The notes beneath the pieces are model-generated. The model was not told the DNA's origin. It saw only the letters and a list, made by a program, of their open reading frames with translations, and made no database searches. Below, one piece after another: positions 1 through 7,961 of a DNA stretch of 18,219 nucleotides. How positions within the stretch are numbered: position 1 is the stretch's first letter; every line of letters begins with the position of its first letter. This stretch comes from Acidobacteriota bacterium (GTDB lineage Bacteria > Acidobacteriota > Terriglobia > Acidiferrales > UBA7541): assembly GCA_003224135.1 (NCBI GenBank), contig QHYO01000416.1, positions 1 through 18,219 on the forward strand. Reading direction: 5' to 3'. Made by a program: the position numbers and the translations under genes.

Positions 1-1
1 A

Positions 2-340
2 GTCGAAGCGATCACGACGAGTGGATCGGTAGAGGTCGCCGGAGCCGGCAATGACGTCAATGCAAGCTCCGTGTCAGGACGCGTGTCGGTCGAAGGAAAT
101 CCGTCGAGCAATAGCTATTGGAATCTGAAGACGACTTCCGGAAGCGTCGAAGTTGCGGTTCCACCCTCGGCGAATTTCCATCTTTCGGCGCAGGCAGTGT
201 CCGGCCAGATCAATGCGGGAATTCCCATCGTGATCGAAGATCAGGACAAGCACAGTTTGCGTGCGCGCGTGGGAAATGCCGGCGGTCGAGTGGAGATCCA
301 CACGATCTCCGGCGGAATCAGGGTCCAACCCACTTCCTAA
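2..340 (+). CDS. DUF4097-type beta-repeat protein, 3' part only
   Basis: The reading frame is open to the left edge of the window, so the start and any signal peptide are missing. About 112 residues are visible. They consist of repeated short beta-strand units of the pattern TTSGSVEV, SVSGRVSV, TTSGSVEV, AVSGQI and TISGGIRV, spaced about 20-30 residues apart, with the Ser-Gly turn kept each time. This right-handed beta-helix-like pattern is typical of DUF4097 (putative adhesin/autotransporter-like) proteins, which are usually exported or envelope-associated and whose biochemical role is not established. The gene ends in TAA only 27 bases before the next gene on the same strand, so the two are probably co-transcribed. 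The family call is from pattern recognition; the function is unknown. Confidence 0.72.
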   Translation, partial: VEAITTSGSVEVAGAGNDVNASSVSGRVSVEGNPSSNSYWNLKTTSGSVEVAVPPSANFHLSAQAVSGQINAGIPIVIEDQDKHSLRARVGNAGGRVEIHTISGGIRVQPTS

Positions 341-367
341 TTCCTGCCATCGCGATACAATCCAGCC

Positions 368-1720
368 ATGATCCGCTGGCAGTCCATCTCCATGGCAACG
401 TGTTTGTTGTCGGCGATGCTCCCCCTCCCGGCGGCTGCGCAAGCGCCCCTCAACGATAAACAAAAAACAACGGATAAAAAGACTACGCAAAAACAGGCTG
501 CAGGAAAGCCCCTCCCGCGGGCAGAAGAGCTGCAAAAGGCCATCACCGACGCCGGAAATGACCGGACCGCGCTGGTGAAGAATCTGCAAGCATTCCTGGA
601 GAACTTTCCTGACGCGCCGGAACGGCCGCAGATTTATCGCGCACTCGTCGAAGCCTGCATGCAGTTTCACGATGACGCCTGTGCCGCGAATTATGCGGAG
701 AGAATTGTTTCCTTGACGCCAGAAGACGTTTCAATGACCTTGCTTGCCATTCAGCTGCTGGAACGAACAGGAGATACGGCCGCACTGCGGCGAGCGGTAA
801 CCTACGCGACGCGCGTGTATGAATCTGTGAATGGATCCGCGATTTCAGCGAAATCGCCGCGTGTTTCGAGCGAGGAATGGGAAGGCCAGAGAAAGCGCGA
901 TGAATCTGCAGTACTGGCGTTGCGGGGAAGACTTGAAGCGCAGTTGCGAGATAGCGCCGCGGCGCAGAAGGATTTTGAACTGAGTTACAACTTGCTGCCG
1001 AACGCGAGTGCCGCGCTGAAGCTCGGTGAATTCGACGAGCTGGCGAAAAATTACAGCGGCGCTGCAATGCAGTATGCGCGGGCGTTCGCGCTGTCCGATA
1101 CCGCCACTAAATCCGGCAACCGGAGGGACGTTCGACAAAAATTGGGGAATGCCTGGCGCCTCGCGTACGGAAGTGACGCGGGACTGGGCGATTTTCTGTT
1201 GAAGACAATTGACGATGTGACCGCCGCATCAGTGGCGCCGCGGGCCAAGCGGAACGAAGGCGCCAAAGATGCTTTTGCATTTGTGCTTCGCAAAGCCCCG
1301 GACGGATCGGCATATCCCATTTCTGCCCAAAAAGGAAAAGTATTGGTGATCAATTTCTGGGCGACGTGGTGCGGGCCATGCCACGCGCTCGAGCCAATTT
1401 ATGAAAGACTGGCAGCACACTACTCAGGCAATGCGCAGGTGGTGTTTCTTTCCGCGGATTGCGATGACGATGAGTCGCTGGTCGTTGCTTATCTAGCGGA
1501 GCGCAAACCTCGCTCCAACGAAGTCTTCGCCGACGGGTTGGAGGAATTGTTCTCCGTGGATTCCTTTCCAACTGTTCTGATCCTGGATCGCGCGGGCAAG
1601 GTCGTGTTTCGTTCGAACGGATTCGATCCGGACACCATTGAGCAGGAATTGAGCGACGCGATTCAGCGCGCGGTGCCCGAGGCAAACGCCCTAAAACTGG
1701 CGGTGCCCGTGAAACGCTAG
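368..1720 (+). CDS. Exported TPR-thioredoxin (TlpA-like) fusion protein
   Basis: This 450-residue protein begins with a signal peptide (basic MIRW, hydrophobic stretch, then PAAAQA, cleavage near residue 26). A Lys/Thr/Gln-rich linker (about 28-48) leads into an alpha-helical TPR-like region (about 50-285). The C-terminal domain (about 300-445) is thioredoxin-like: FWATWCGPC puts the redox cysteines at C335 and C338, and the cis-proline is P401 in SFPTV. Such domains act outside the cytoplasmic membrane as thiol-disulfide oxidoreductases or reductants, as TlpA and ResA do; the real substrate cannot be read here. The TPR part suggests a protein partner. A second ATG at residue 9 is possible, but the first gives the better signal peptide. 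It lies 27 bases after the DUF4097 gene and ends convergent with the HDAC-family gene. Confidence 0.85.
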   Translation: MIRWQSISMATCLLSAMLPLPAAAQAPLNDKQKTTDKKTTQKQAAGKPLPRAEELQKAITDAGNDRTALVKNLQAFLENFPDAPERPQIYRALVEACMQFHDDACAANYAERIVSLTPEDVSMTLLAIQLLERTGDTAALRRAVTYATRVYESVNGSAISAKSPRVSSEEWEGQRKRDESAVLALRGRLEAQLRDSAAAQKDFELSYNLLPNASAALKLGEFDELAKNYSGAAMQYARAFALSDTATKSGNRRDVRQKLGNAWRLAYGSDAGLGDFLLKTIDDVTAASVAPRAKRNEGAKDAFAFVLRKAPDGSAYPISAQKGKVLVINFWATWCGPCHALEPIYERLAAHYSGNAQVVFLSADCDDDESLVVAYLAERKPRSNEVFADGLEELFSVDSFPTVLILDRAGKVVFRSNGFDPDTIEQELSDAIQRAVPEANALKLAVPVKR

Positions 1721-1785
1721 AGGCCGACGCCGTAGGCAAAACGGACCGGTACAAACTCAAATCGCCAGTTCAGGCCTCACCAAAA

Positions 1786-2727
1786 TCATGAACCGTGGGT
1801 GGCGTGCAATCGGCTGGGAGATTCGCCGGCGACTTCCTGAGCTGCGAGGATGGTGTTTCTATGGATGCGGATGGTGTCTTCAACGCGACGCGCGTAGCCT
1901 CCGGCGAGTGTCGTGGCCACCGGAATATTGCCGCTGCGTGCAGCACGGAAAACGCCTTTGTCACGTGCTTTCAAGCCGGACTCTGTGAGACGGAGGCCGC
2001 CGAGCTGGTCTTCGCAGAACGGATCGGCCCCACCAACATAAAAAAGAATATCGGGATGGAATTCATCGAGCGACTGCTCGACTGCCGGTAAAAGTGCCGA
2101 GAGATATTCTTCGTCTTCGACGGCGTCTTCGAGCGCGAGGTCGACATTGGACGGCGGTTTGTATGCGGGATAGTTGTGCTCCTGATGGATGGAAAGCGTG
2201 AAGACGGAATCGTCGTTACGAAAGATGTGCGCCGTGCCGTTGCCGTGGTGCACATCGGTGTCGACAACCATAGCTTTTTTGATCAGACCATCGGCCTGCA
2301 GACGGCGAATCGCAATGGCAACGTCGTGAACGGCGCAAAATCCTTCACCATGATTCGCGTGAGCATGGTGAAAGCCGCCAGTGAGATTGCTGGCGAAGCC
2401 ATCGCGGAGAGCAAGCTGACCCGCGAGGATGGTGCCACCTGCGGCGAGCCAGACCGCTTCCGCCAGCTCGGGCGAGTATGGGACTTCGAGCTTCATGACG
2501 TCGTTGGGTGTGAGCGTGCCGGTCTTTAGTTTGGTAATCCATTCAAGGGTGTGCACGCGAAGGAGATCCTCGTCCGCGGCGCGGTCTGGCTCGACAATAT
2601 CTTCGTGCACGGCAATTTTTTCGCGGAGCAGAAGTTCGTAAAGCAAACGGAATTTCTGCGAGGGAAAAACGTGCGCGCCAAGATTCAAATCGTAGCGGGG
2701 ATGATAAACGAGCTTGAACGGCAGCAT
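1786..2727 (-). CDS. Histone deacetylase family (AcuC/HDAC-like) Zn-dependent amidohydrolase
   Basis: The 313 residues carry the full active-site set of the arginase/deacetylase fold. The paired histidines lie in TGGFHHA (H120, H121). DTDVHHGNGT supplies zinc ligands D158 and H160, GGADPF gives the third ligand D235, and AGGY supplies the transition-state tyrosine Y278. The protein starts directly with VYHPRYD, so there is no signal peptide and it is cytoplasmic. Bacterial members remove acetyl or other acyl groups from lysines (AcuC acts on acetyl-CoA synthetase) or act on acetylpolyamines; which substrate applies here cannot be decided. It is the last gene of the larC-metG-tatD-polyprenyl synthase operon, beginning 10 bases after the preceding stop. 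No upstream Shine-Dalgarno is obvious, so translational coupling is likely. Confidence 0.9.
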   Translation of the reverse strand: MLPFKLVYHPRYDLNLGAHVFPSQKFRLLYELLLREKIAVHEDIVEPDRAADEDLLRVHTLEWITKLKTGTLTPNDVMKLEVPYSPELAEAVWLAAGGTILAGQLALRDGFASNLTGGFHHAHANHGEGFCAVHDVAIAIRRLQADGLIKKAMVVDTDVHHGNGTAHIFRNDDSVFTLSIHQEHNYPAYKPPSNVDLALEDAVEDEEYLSALLPAVEQSLDEFHPDILFYVGGADPFCEDQLGGLRLTESGLKARDKGVFRAARSGNIPVATTLAGGYARRVEDTIRIHRNTILAAQEVAGESPSRLHATHGS

Positions 2728-2737
2728 TGGGGAACCG

Positions 2738-3688
2738 CTAATTCTCGCGCTCGAGAATGAAGTCTGGAAGCGTCAGCAGGGCGCGGGCGTACTCGGAATC
2801 CTCGCCACCCTGAATGCACTCTTTTGCACGGCGCGCGTAGTCGAGGGCGAGCTTGCGCGCGCGCTCGAGAGCTCCGGACTCATGAACGAGAGAGACAATG
2901 GTTTCGGCCTTTACGCTGATGAAATCTTTTTCCTGAAGGACACGCGCGACGAGTTCGCGGGCATCACGATGACCGTTCTCCATTGCGTAGATGAGAGGCA
3001 ATGTGACTTTGCCCTCTTTTAGGTCACTGAGCACGGGCTTGCCGAGTTGTTCGGCGGAAGCCGTAAAATCGAGAAGATCGTCCACCATCTGAAAAGCGAG
3101 GCCGGAGTAGCGGCCGTAGTCAGCAAGCGCTTCTTCCTCCTCCCCGCTGAGGCCACCGAGAACTGCACCGAGACGCGCGCAACCGCTGAAAAGGCACGCG
3201 GTCTTGTAGGTAGCCAATTTCAGAGCGTCTTCTTCGGTTACATCGATGCGGCCAATCTTTGCCAGCTGGATGAGTTCGCCTTCGACCATTTTTTGCGTGA
3301 GGTCGATCAGAATATCGAGAATGCGGAAATTGCGTTCCTCGAGCGCCATCTGGAATGACTGCATGTAGAGCCAGTCGCCGGCGAGAACGCTGCGATGGTT
3401 GCCCCAACGGGAATTTGCCGAGGGTCGGCCGCGACGCGTGTCCGCGCTGTCGATTACATCGTCGTGGATAAGCGTGGCGCTGTGAAGAAGTTCGACTACC
3501 GCGGCCAGACGAATCGCGCCGGGGCGGTTTTCACCGGCGTATGCATTGGCGAGAAGGAGCAGCGCGGGACGCAGGCGCTTGCCACCTCCACCGAGAAGAT
3601 AGCTGGTGATTTCACCCACGGGCTGATAGGCGGAGGCACTCTGGCGGGAGAGTTCCTGCTCCACGAGGACCAGATCGTCGCGAACCAA
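2738..3688 (-). CDS. Long-chain trans-polyprenyl diphosphate synthase
   Basis: This enzyme adds isopentenyl units to an allylic diphosphate, giving the polyprenyl tail of a respiratory quinone (IspB/HepT role). Visible motifs are GGGGKRLRP (about residues 33-41) for substrate binding, the first Asp-rich motif HDDVID (D76, D77, D80) followed by RRGRPS, the KT pair near 162, and the second Asp-rich motif FQMVDDLLDF (D203, D204, D207). The 316-residue length is normal and the bulky chain-length region favours a long product, but chain length cannot be fixed by eye. The start is uncertain. TTG at 3688 has AAGGAA 9 bases upstream, yet the frame stays open and family-like (TVKEIFDL) back to the tatD stop, with no ATG or GTG. 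An ATC (3721) or CTG (3712) start behind GGGAGAA is possible. Confidence 0.9.
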   Translation of the reverse strand: MVRDDLVLVEQELSRQSASAYQPVGEITSYLLGGGGKRLRPALLLLANAYAGENRPGAIRLAAVVELLHSATLIHDDVIDSADTRRGRPSANSRWGNHRSVLAGDWLYMQSFQMALEERNFRILDILIDLTQKMVEGELIQLAKIGRIDVTEEDALKLATYKTACLFSGCARLGAVLGGLSGEEEEALADYGRYSGLAFQMVDDLLDFTASAEQLGKPVLSDLKEGKVTLPLIYAMENGHRDARELVARVLQEKDFISVKAETIVSLVHESGALERARKLALDYARRAKECIQGGEDSEYARALLTLPDFILEREN

Positions 3689-3697
3689 ATCGAAAAT

Positions 3698-3703
3698 TTC
3701 CTT
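3698..3703 (-). promoter_or_regulatory. Shine-Dalgarno for the TTG start of the polyprenyl synthase
   Basis: On the minus strand AAGGAA sits 9 bases before the TTG codon at 3688-3686. It is the only evidence favouring that start. A second purine-rich stretch, GGGAGAA at about 3733-3727, precedes an in-frame ATC at 3721, which would add 11 residues. Confidence 0.4.
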
Positions 3704-3781
3704 GACCGTCAGAAGCGCGATGGCACTTCTCCCTGGGCCGGCTTTGCGGCCTGCGTATACGTGCTCTTGGGACTCATCGGC

Positions 3782-4576
3782 CTAAGAGATATCTGGCCGG
3801 GCGATGCGAAAGAGTCGCCTGAAATTAGCCGCAGTGGCGGCAGCGATTTCTTCTGGCGCTAAGTTTCTCACAGTAGCCAGTGTTTTGGCCACTTCCGCGA
3901 CATAGGCGGGTTCGTTTCGCTTGCCGCGGTACGGCTGAGGCGCGAGGAACGGGGAGTCAGTTTCGATGAGGATGCGGTCGAGGGGAATTTCCTTCGCGAC
4001 GTCGCGGATATTCTGCGTCTTCGGATAAGTGGCATTGCCTGCGAAGGAGATGAGGAAACCCATATCGAGGCCGCGCTTGGCGTGAGCGAACGTGCCGGTG
4101 AAGCAGTGGAGAATGCCGGCGAGCCCGGTAGGCCTCCAGTGCTGCTCTATGAGCGCAAGGCAGTCGTCCCAAGCATCGCGGCAATGAATGATGATGGGGA
4201 CCTTAGCGGCGTGAGCGAGCTCCATTTGCGAGCGGAAAACGGTGGCTTGCACGTCGCGCGGGGAGTGGTCGTAAAAATAATCCAGGCCAATTTCGCCCCA
4301 GGCGATGACTTTGGGATGTTGCGCGAGGCGAGCGAGTTCGTCCAGATGTTGCGGAGAGACTTCTTTGGCTTCGTGAGGGTGAATACGAACGCTCGTGTAA
4401 ATCCAATCGTGCTGTTCGGCGAACGGGATAGCGGCGTCGAGTTTTTCTGGCCCCGGCCCGGTGCCAATAGCGAGCAAAGTACCAACGCCGGCGTCGCGGG
4501 CGCGCTGGAGCATGGCTTCGCGATCGTCAGCGAATTGAGGAAAATCGATGTGCGCGTGGGAGTCGACGAGGTCCAT
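3782..4576 (-). CDS. tatD: TatD family metal-dependent hydrolase/DNase
   Basis: TatD proteins are cytoplasmic TIM-barrel metal-dependent DNases of the amidohydrolase superfamily, linked to DNA repair and quality control. The 264 residues have the family's usual length and all its metal ligands: DSHAHID (H7, H9), GEIGLDY (E95), IIIHCRDA (H131), ILHCFTG (H157) and ETDSPFLAP (D207). The ATG at 4576 gives the canonical N-terminus (MDLVDSHAH). The gene follows metG by 52 bases, and the metG-tatD pairing is a common bacterial gene order. The stop is TAG. The next gene's reading frame is the same frame and stays open immediately after this TAG, although its start is about 90 bases further on. Confidence 0.93.
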   Translation of the reverse strand: MDLVDSHAHIDFPQFADDREAMLQRARDAGVGTLLAIGTGPGPEKLDAAIPFAEQHDWIYTSVRIHPHEAKEVSPQHLDELARLAQHPKVIAWGEIGLDYFYDHSPRDVQATVFRSQMELAHAAKVPIIIHCRDAWDDCLALIEQHWRPTGLAGILHCFTGTFAHAKRGLDMGFLISFAGNATYPKTQNIRDVAKEIPLDRILIETDSPFLAPQPYRGKRNEPAYVAEVAKTLATVRNLAPEEIAAATAANFRRLFRIARPDIS

Positions 4577-4628
4577 GAGTTGAGAAGGCAGAATTTCCGG
4601 CGCCGCAGGGGCGCGATCTATCGTGACC

Positions 4629-6605
4629 CTACTTCAGTCTCGCGCCCACTTCCACGTCTTCGGGGAAGCCCGCCAGAACCGGGCGGCCTTCCGGGCCGAC
4701 GGAGGCGGCGATGATCATACCGTTCGATTCGACGCCGCGGAGTTTGCGAGGCGCGAGATTGGTGACGACGGCAACTTTTCGGCCGATGAGCGAATCCGGT
4801 TCATAGAACTGCGCGATGCCGGCGCAGATCTGGCGGATTTCGGTGCCGATGTCTACCGTGAGTTTCAGCAACTTGTCAGCTCCGACGATTCGTTCAGCGG
4901 TTTTGATTTGGCCCACGCGCATTTCGACTTTCGCGAAGTCTTCAATACCGATTTTCTCGCTGGCTGAAGGCGCGGCGGCTGCACTCCCGCTCGTGGGTGT
5001 CGTGACTGGCGCCGGTGTGGGCGCGGTTGGATTCAGTTCTTCGTTTGCCATGGATTCGATCCTCTCGATCGCTTCAGATTTTTCGACACGCGGAAAAAGG
5101 GTTTGTGATTTGCCAAGTTGCACTCCGCTAGCAAGTTGTCCCCACCGTAAATCATCCAGTTCGACGGCGGAAACGGAACCTGGCTGGCCGAGCAGCATCC
5201 AAATTTTCGCGGTGCTTTCTGGAAGAACTGGATGGGCGAGTGCGCTGACGATACGGAGAAGCTCCGCGGTCGTTGAAAGAATTGTCGCTTTACGCTCGGT
5301 ATCGGCTTCGGAATCACCAAGCGCCCACGGCTGCTCTTTCGTCAAGTACCGGTCGGCGGCGGAGACCACTGCCCAGATCGACTCCAGGCCGCGAGCGAAT
5401 TCCATTTTCGCGAAATGCTCGAGAATGTCGCCGATTGCCGATTGCGTTTCGCGCGCGAGTGTTTCGTCCTGCGCCTGAAGTTTGCCGGCCTTTGGAATCT
5501 TGCCGTCAAAGTTTTTGTCGATCATCGCTGCGGTGCGGCTGGCAAGATTGCCAAGACCGTTGGCCAGATCGCTGTTGTAGCGCGTAACGAGCGCGTCGTA
5601 GCTGAAATTGCCGTCCTGGCCGAAGACGACTTCGCGCAACAGGAAATAGCGGAGAGCATCCATGCCGAGCATATTCGCGATCGGGCGAGGAAGCACGACA
5701 TTGCCCTTGGACTTGCTCATTTTGCTGGCGTCCATCAGGAACCAGCCGTGGGCCCAAACTTGTCTTGGAAGCGGGAGCATGGCGGCCATTAAGAATGCGG
5801 GCCAGTAAACGGTGTGAAAGCGAATGATGTCCTTGCCGACGAGATGCAAATCGGCGGGCCACATGCCGCGCTTTTCGTACTCGGGGCCGTCGACGGCACT
5901 GAGATACGCGGTGAGAGCATCGAACCAAACATAAAAAACGTGGGGTTCTTCGCCCGGGACGGGAATGCCCCAGCGGATCGTTGTGCGCGTGATACTTAAA
6001 TCCTTCAGGCCGCCTTCAACGAAAGTGACAATTTCGTTTTTGCGGCTTTCCGGCTGAATGAACTCAGGGTTCTTTTTGTAAAAATCGAGAAGCGGTTTCT
6101 GGAATGCCGAAAGTTTGAAGAAATAGTTTTCTTCGGTGACGGTTTCCGTGGGGCGCCCGCAGTCGGGACAATTGTCGCCGGGCTTGGCGTCATTCACAAA
6201 AGCGTTGTCGTAAATGCAATATTGGCCGGTGTAGTGCCCTTTGTAGACGTAGCCGTTCTCCCGGCACAGTTTGAAAAGCCACTGCACGGTGCGGACGTGG
6301 CGAAGATCGGTGGTGCGAATAAATTCGTCAGCAGGCACGCCGAGTTCGTCCCAGAGGCTTCGCCAGGCTACAGCCATCTTGGCAACGAATTCGGATTCGG
6401 GGACGCCGGCTTTTTTCGCGGCGCGTTCGACGTTAACGCCGTGTTCGTCGGTGCCGGTGGTCATCACGACTTCATAGCCGCGCATACGCTTGTAACGGCG
6501 AATGACGTCGGCGACGACGGTCGTGTAGGTATGACCGATGTGGGGCAGGCCGTTCGTGTAGTAGATGGGCGTCGTCAGATAGAATTTTGGCTTCTGGCCT
6601 GGCAT
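4629..6605 (-). CDS. metG: Methionyl-tRNA synthetase with C-terminal tRNA-binding domain
   Basis: A class I aminoacyl-tRNA synthetase that charges tRNA-Met. The 658 residues contain PHIGH (22-25) and KMSKS (295-299) for ATP binding, and the GTDEHG motif near 51. The zinc knuckle region reads C130-x2-D133 and C146-x2-C149, so one of the usual four ligands is Asp rather than Cys. Residues about 340-525 form the anticodon-binding helical domain. A low-complexity Pro/Ala/Thr linker (about 527-549) connects to an EMAP-II/Trbp111-like OB-fold (550-658, with VGQIKTAERI and ADKLLKL), which serves for dimerisation and tRNA binding in this subfamily. ATG 6605 has an AGGAG Shine-Dalgarno a few bases upstream. 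It lies 25 bases after larC. Confidence 0.97.
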   Translation of the reverse strand: MPGQKPKFYLTTPIYYTNGLPHIGHTYTTVVADVIRRYKRMRGYEVVMTTGTDEHGVNVERAAKKAGVPESEFVAKMAVAWRSLWDELGVPADEFIRTTDLRHVRTVQWLFKLCRENGYVYKGHYTGQYCIYDNAFVNDAKPGDNCPDCGRPTETVTEENYFFKLSAFQKPLLDFYKKNPEFIQPESRKNEIVTFVEGGLKDLSITRTTIRWGIPVPGEEPHVFYVWFDALTAYLSAVDGPEYEKRGMWPADLHLVGKDIIRFHTVYWPAFLMAAMLPLPRQVWAHGWFLMDASKMSKSKGNVVLPRPIANMLGMDALRYFLLREVVFGQDGNFSYDALVTRYNSDLANGLGNLASRTAAMIDKNFDGKIPKAGKLQAQDETLARETQSAIGDILEHFAKMEFARGLESIWAVVSAADRYLTKEQPWALGDSEADTERKATILSTTAELLRIVSALAHPVLPESTAKIWMLLGQPGSVSAVELDDLRWGQLASGVQLGKSQTLFPRVEKSEAIERIESMANEELNPTAPTPAPVTTPTSGSAAAAPSASEKIGIEDFAKVEMRVGQIKTAERIVGADKLLKLTVDIGTEIRQICAGIAQFYEPDSLIGRKVAVVTNLAPRKLRGVESNGMIIAASVGPEGRPVLAGFPEDVEVGARLK

Positions 6606-6630
6606 TTTCTCCTGTTCCTACTTTCCAAAG

Positions 6631-7818
6631 CTATTCGGTCTTGGAGCTAGCGTCATAGCTGCGCATGGCTTCGTTGAAGACGCGCTGCAGCGGAACGTTT
6701 TTTTCCACGGCGAGTTTACGGCAATCGTCGAATTCCGGGGCCACATGCAGGATGCGGCCATTGACACGCGAAAGCTTGACGCGAACGTCGCCGAATTGCG
6801 TGTGGACGTTCACAGACTCGCGCGGCAGCGTGCGGCGTTGCGCGCGATAGGTGCGCGCGCCAAACGTGGTGGTTTCGGCAAAGACCAGGGACATAAGCGA
6901 GTTCGTATCCTGCGGTTTGCAGAGCAGCGTCAGCAATGTTCCGGGACGATTCTTTTTCATCTGCACGGGGGTTGTGTACACATCGAGTGCGCCTGCGGCA
7001 AGGGCTTTTTCGAGAAAGTAGCCGTAGATTTGCGGGTTCATGTCGTCGAGATTCGCTTCGATGACAGAAATTTCTTCGTCGAAGCCTGTGATAACTTTGT
7101 CGGCAGCTTCGCCGATCATGATGCGAACGACGTTTGGCTGCCCTTCGAGCTCCATTGAACCTGCGCCATAACCGATCGCGGAAACGGTCATCTGGGGTTG
7201 TGGACCGAACGTGTCGCAAAGTGTGGAAACTATGGCTGCGCCAGTGGGCGTGACCAATTCTCTTTGCACGCCGTTTGAGTAGGTCGGCTTGCCCTGTAAC
7301 AATTTGGCGGTAGCCGGAGCGGGCACGGGCAAAACTCCATGCGACATTTTCGCAGTGCCGCCGCCGACGTTGAGCGGAGAGCAAGCGAACTTCTCAATAC
7401 CGAGCGCATCGAAGGCGATGCAAGCGCCTACTATATCGACGATGGCATCGACCGCGCCAACTTCGTGAAAATGAATTTTTTCGAGCGCAACGTCGTGCAC
7501 GGAGGCTTCGGCTTCACCAAGTTTGCGAAAAATGGCGGCGGCGTTTTTTCCTACTGACTCCGAAAGCTGTGACTTTTCGAAAATTTCGAGAATGGCCGAG
7601 AGGCTGCGGTGCTTGGTTTGGTCCTCGGTAGCAACGTGAACGAACGTGGCGGCCATCCCGTTTTTCCAGACTTTTTCTGAAGAAATCGTCCAGCCCGGAA
7701 TCTGCAGGCCTTGCAGGCCAGATCGCAGCAGTTCCAGGCTACACCCAGCGTCCACCAGAGCGCCGAGCGTCATGTCGCCGCTGATTCCGCTAAAGCAATC
7801 AAAATAGGCAAGTTTCAT
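6631..7818 (-). CDS. larC: Nickel-pincer cofactor cyclometallase LarC
   Basis: LarC inserts nickel into the pyridinium dithiocarboxylic acid mononucleotide precursor in a CTP-dependent step, completing the pincer cofactor of lactate racemase and related LarA-like epimerases. The 395 residues match the fused full-length form: N-terminal YFDCFSGISGDM (5-16), HFHEVGAVDAIVDIVG (116-131), TPTGAAI (191-197), and the C-terminal domain with EANLDDMNPQ (254-263) and GTLLTLLCKP (293-302). In some lactobacilli larC is split and needs a programmed frameshift; here it is one uninterrupted frame. It is the first gene of the leftward operon. No larA, larB or larE lies in the window, so the partner enzymes must be elsewhere or LarC serves a different apoenzyme. 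Start ATG 7818 lies about 14 bases after the predicted transcription start. Confidence 0.94.
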   Translation of the reverse strand: MKLAYFDCFSGISGDMTLGALVDAGCSLELLRSGLQGLQIPGWTISSEKVWKNGMAATFVHVATEDQTKHRSLSAILEIFEKSQLSESVGKNAAAIFRKLGEAEASVHDVALEKIHFHEVGAVDAIVDIVGACIAFDALGIEKFACSPLNVGGGTAKMSHGVLPVPAPATAKLLQGKPTYSNGVQRELVTPTGAAIVSTLCDTFGPQPQMTVSAIGYGAGSMELEGQPNVVRIMIGEAADKVITGFDEEISVIEANLDDMNPQIYGYFLEKALAAGALDVYTTPVQMKKNRPGTLLTLLCKPQDTNSLMSLVFAETTTFGARTYRAQRRTLPRESVNVHTQFGDVRVKLSRVNGRILHVAPEFDDCRKLAVEKNVPLQRVFNEAMRSYDASSKTE

Positions 7819-7838
7819 AGAATTTCGCCAATCGATTG

Positions 7839-7867
7839 ATACTATCGGCGCAACCGGAGAGTGTCAA
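7839..7867 (-). promoter_or_regulatory. Sigma70-type promoter of the larC-metG-tatD operon
   Basis: On the minus strand a perfect TTGACA (-35, 7867-7862) is followed by exactly 17 bases and TAGTAT (-10, 7844-7839, 4 of 6 consensus). The predicted start near 7832 leaves a leader of about 14 bases before the larC ATG at 7818. No terminator or riboswitch-size leader can fit. Confidence 0.6.
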
Positions 7868-7961
7868 ACTCCAGGCGAAAAGGGATTCGCCGCGTCCAAA
7901 TAGGTGCACTTTCAAAAGCTGTCAGCTAGGATTGCAAACGATTGCTGTTCCGGAGAACAAA

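Noticed and set aside
4082..5478. Open frames of 210 and 220 codons on the plus strand
   Set aside because: They lie opposite tatD and metG, whose catalytic motifs are complete; the predicted peptides show no family features.
7836..7961. Longer start for the lumazine-binding-like gene
   Set aside because: It would hide the signal peptide inside the protein and lacks a Shine-Dalgarno; ATG 7962 has both a Shine-Dalgarno and a signal peptide.
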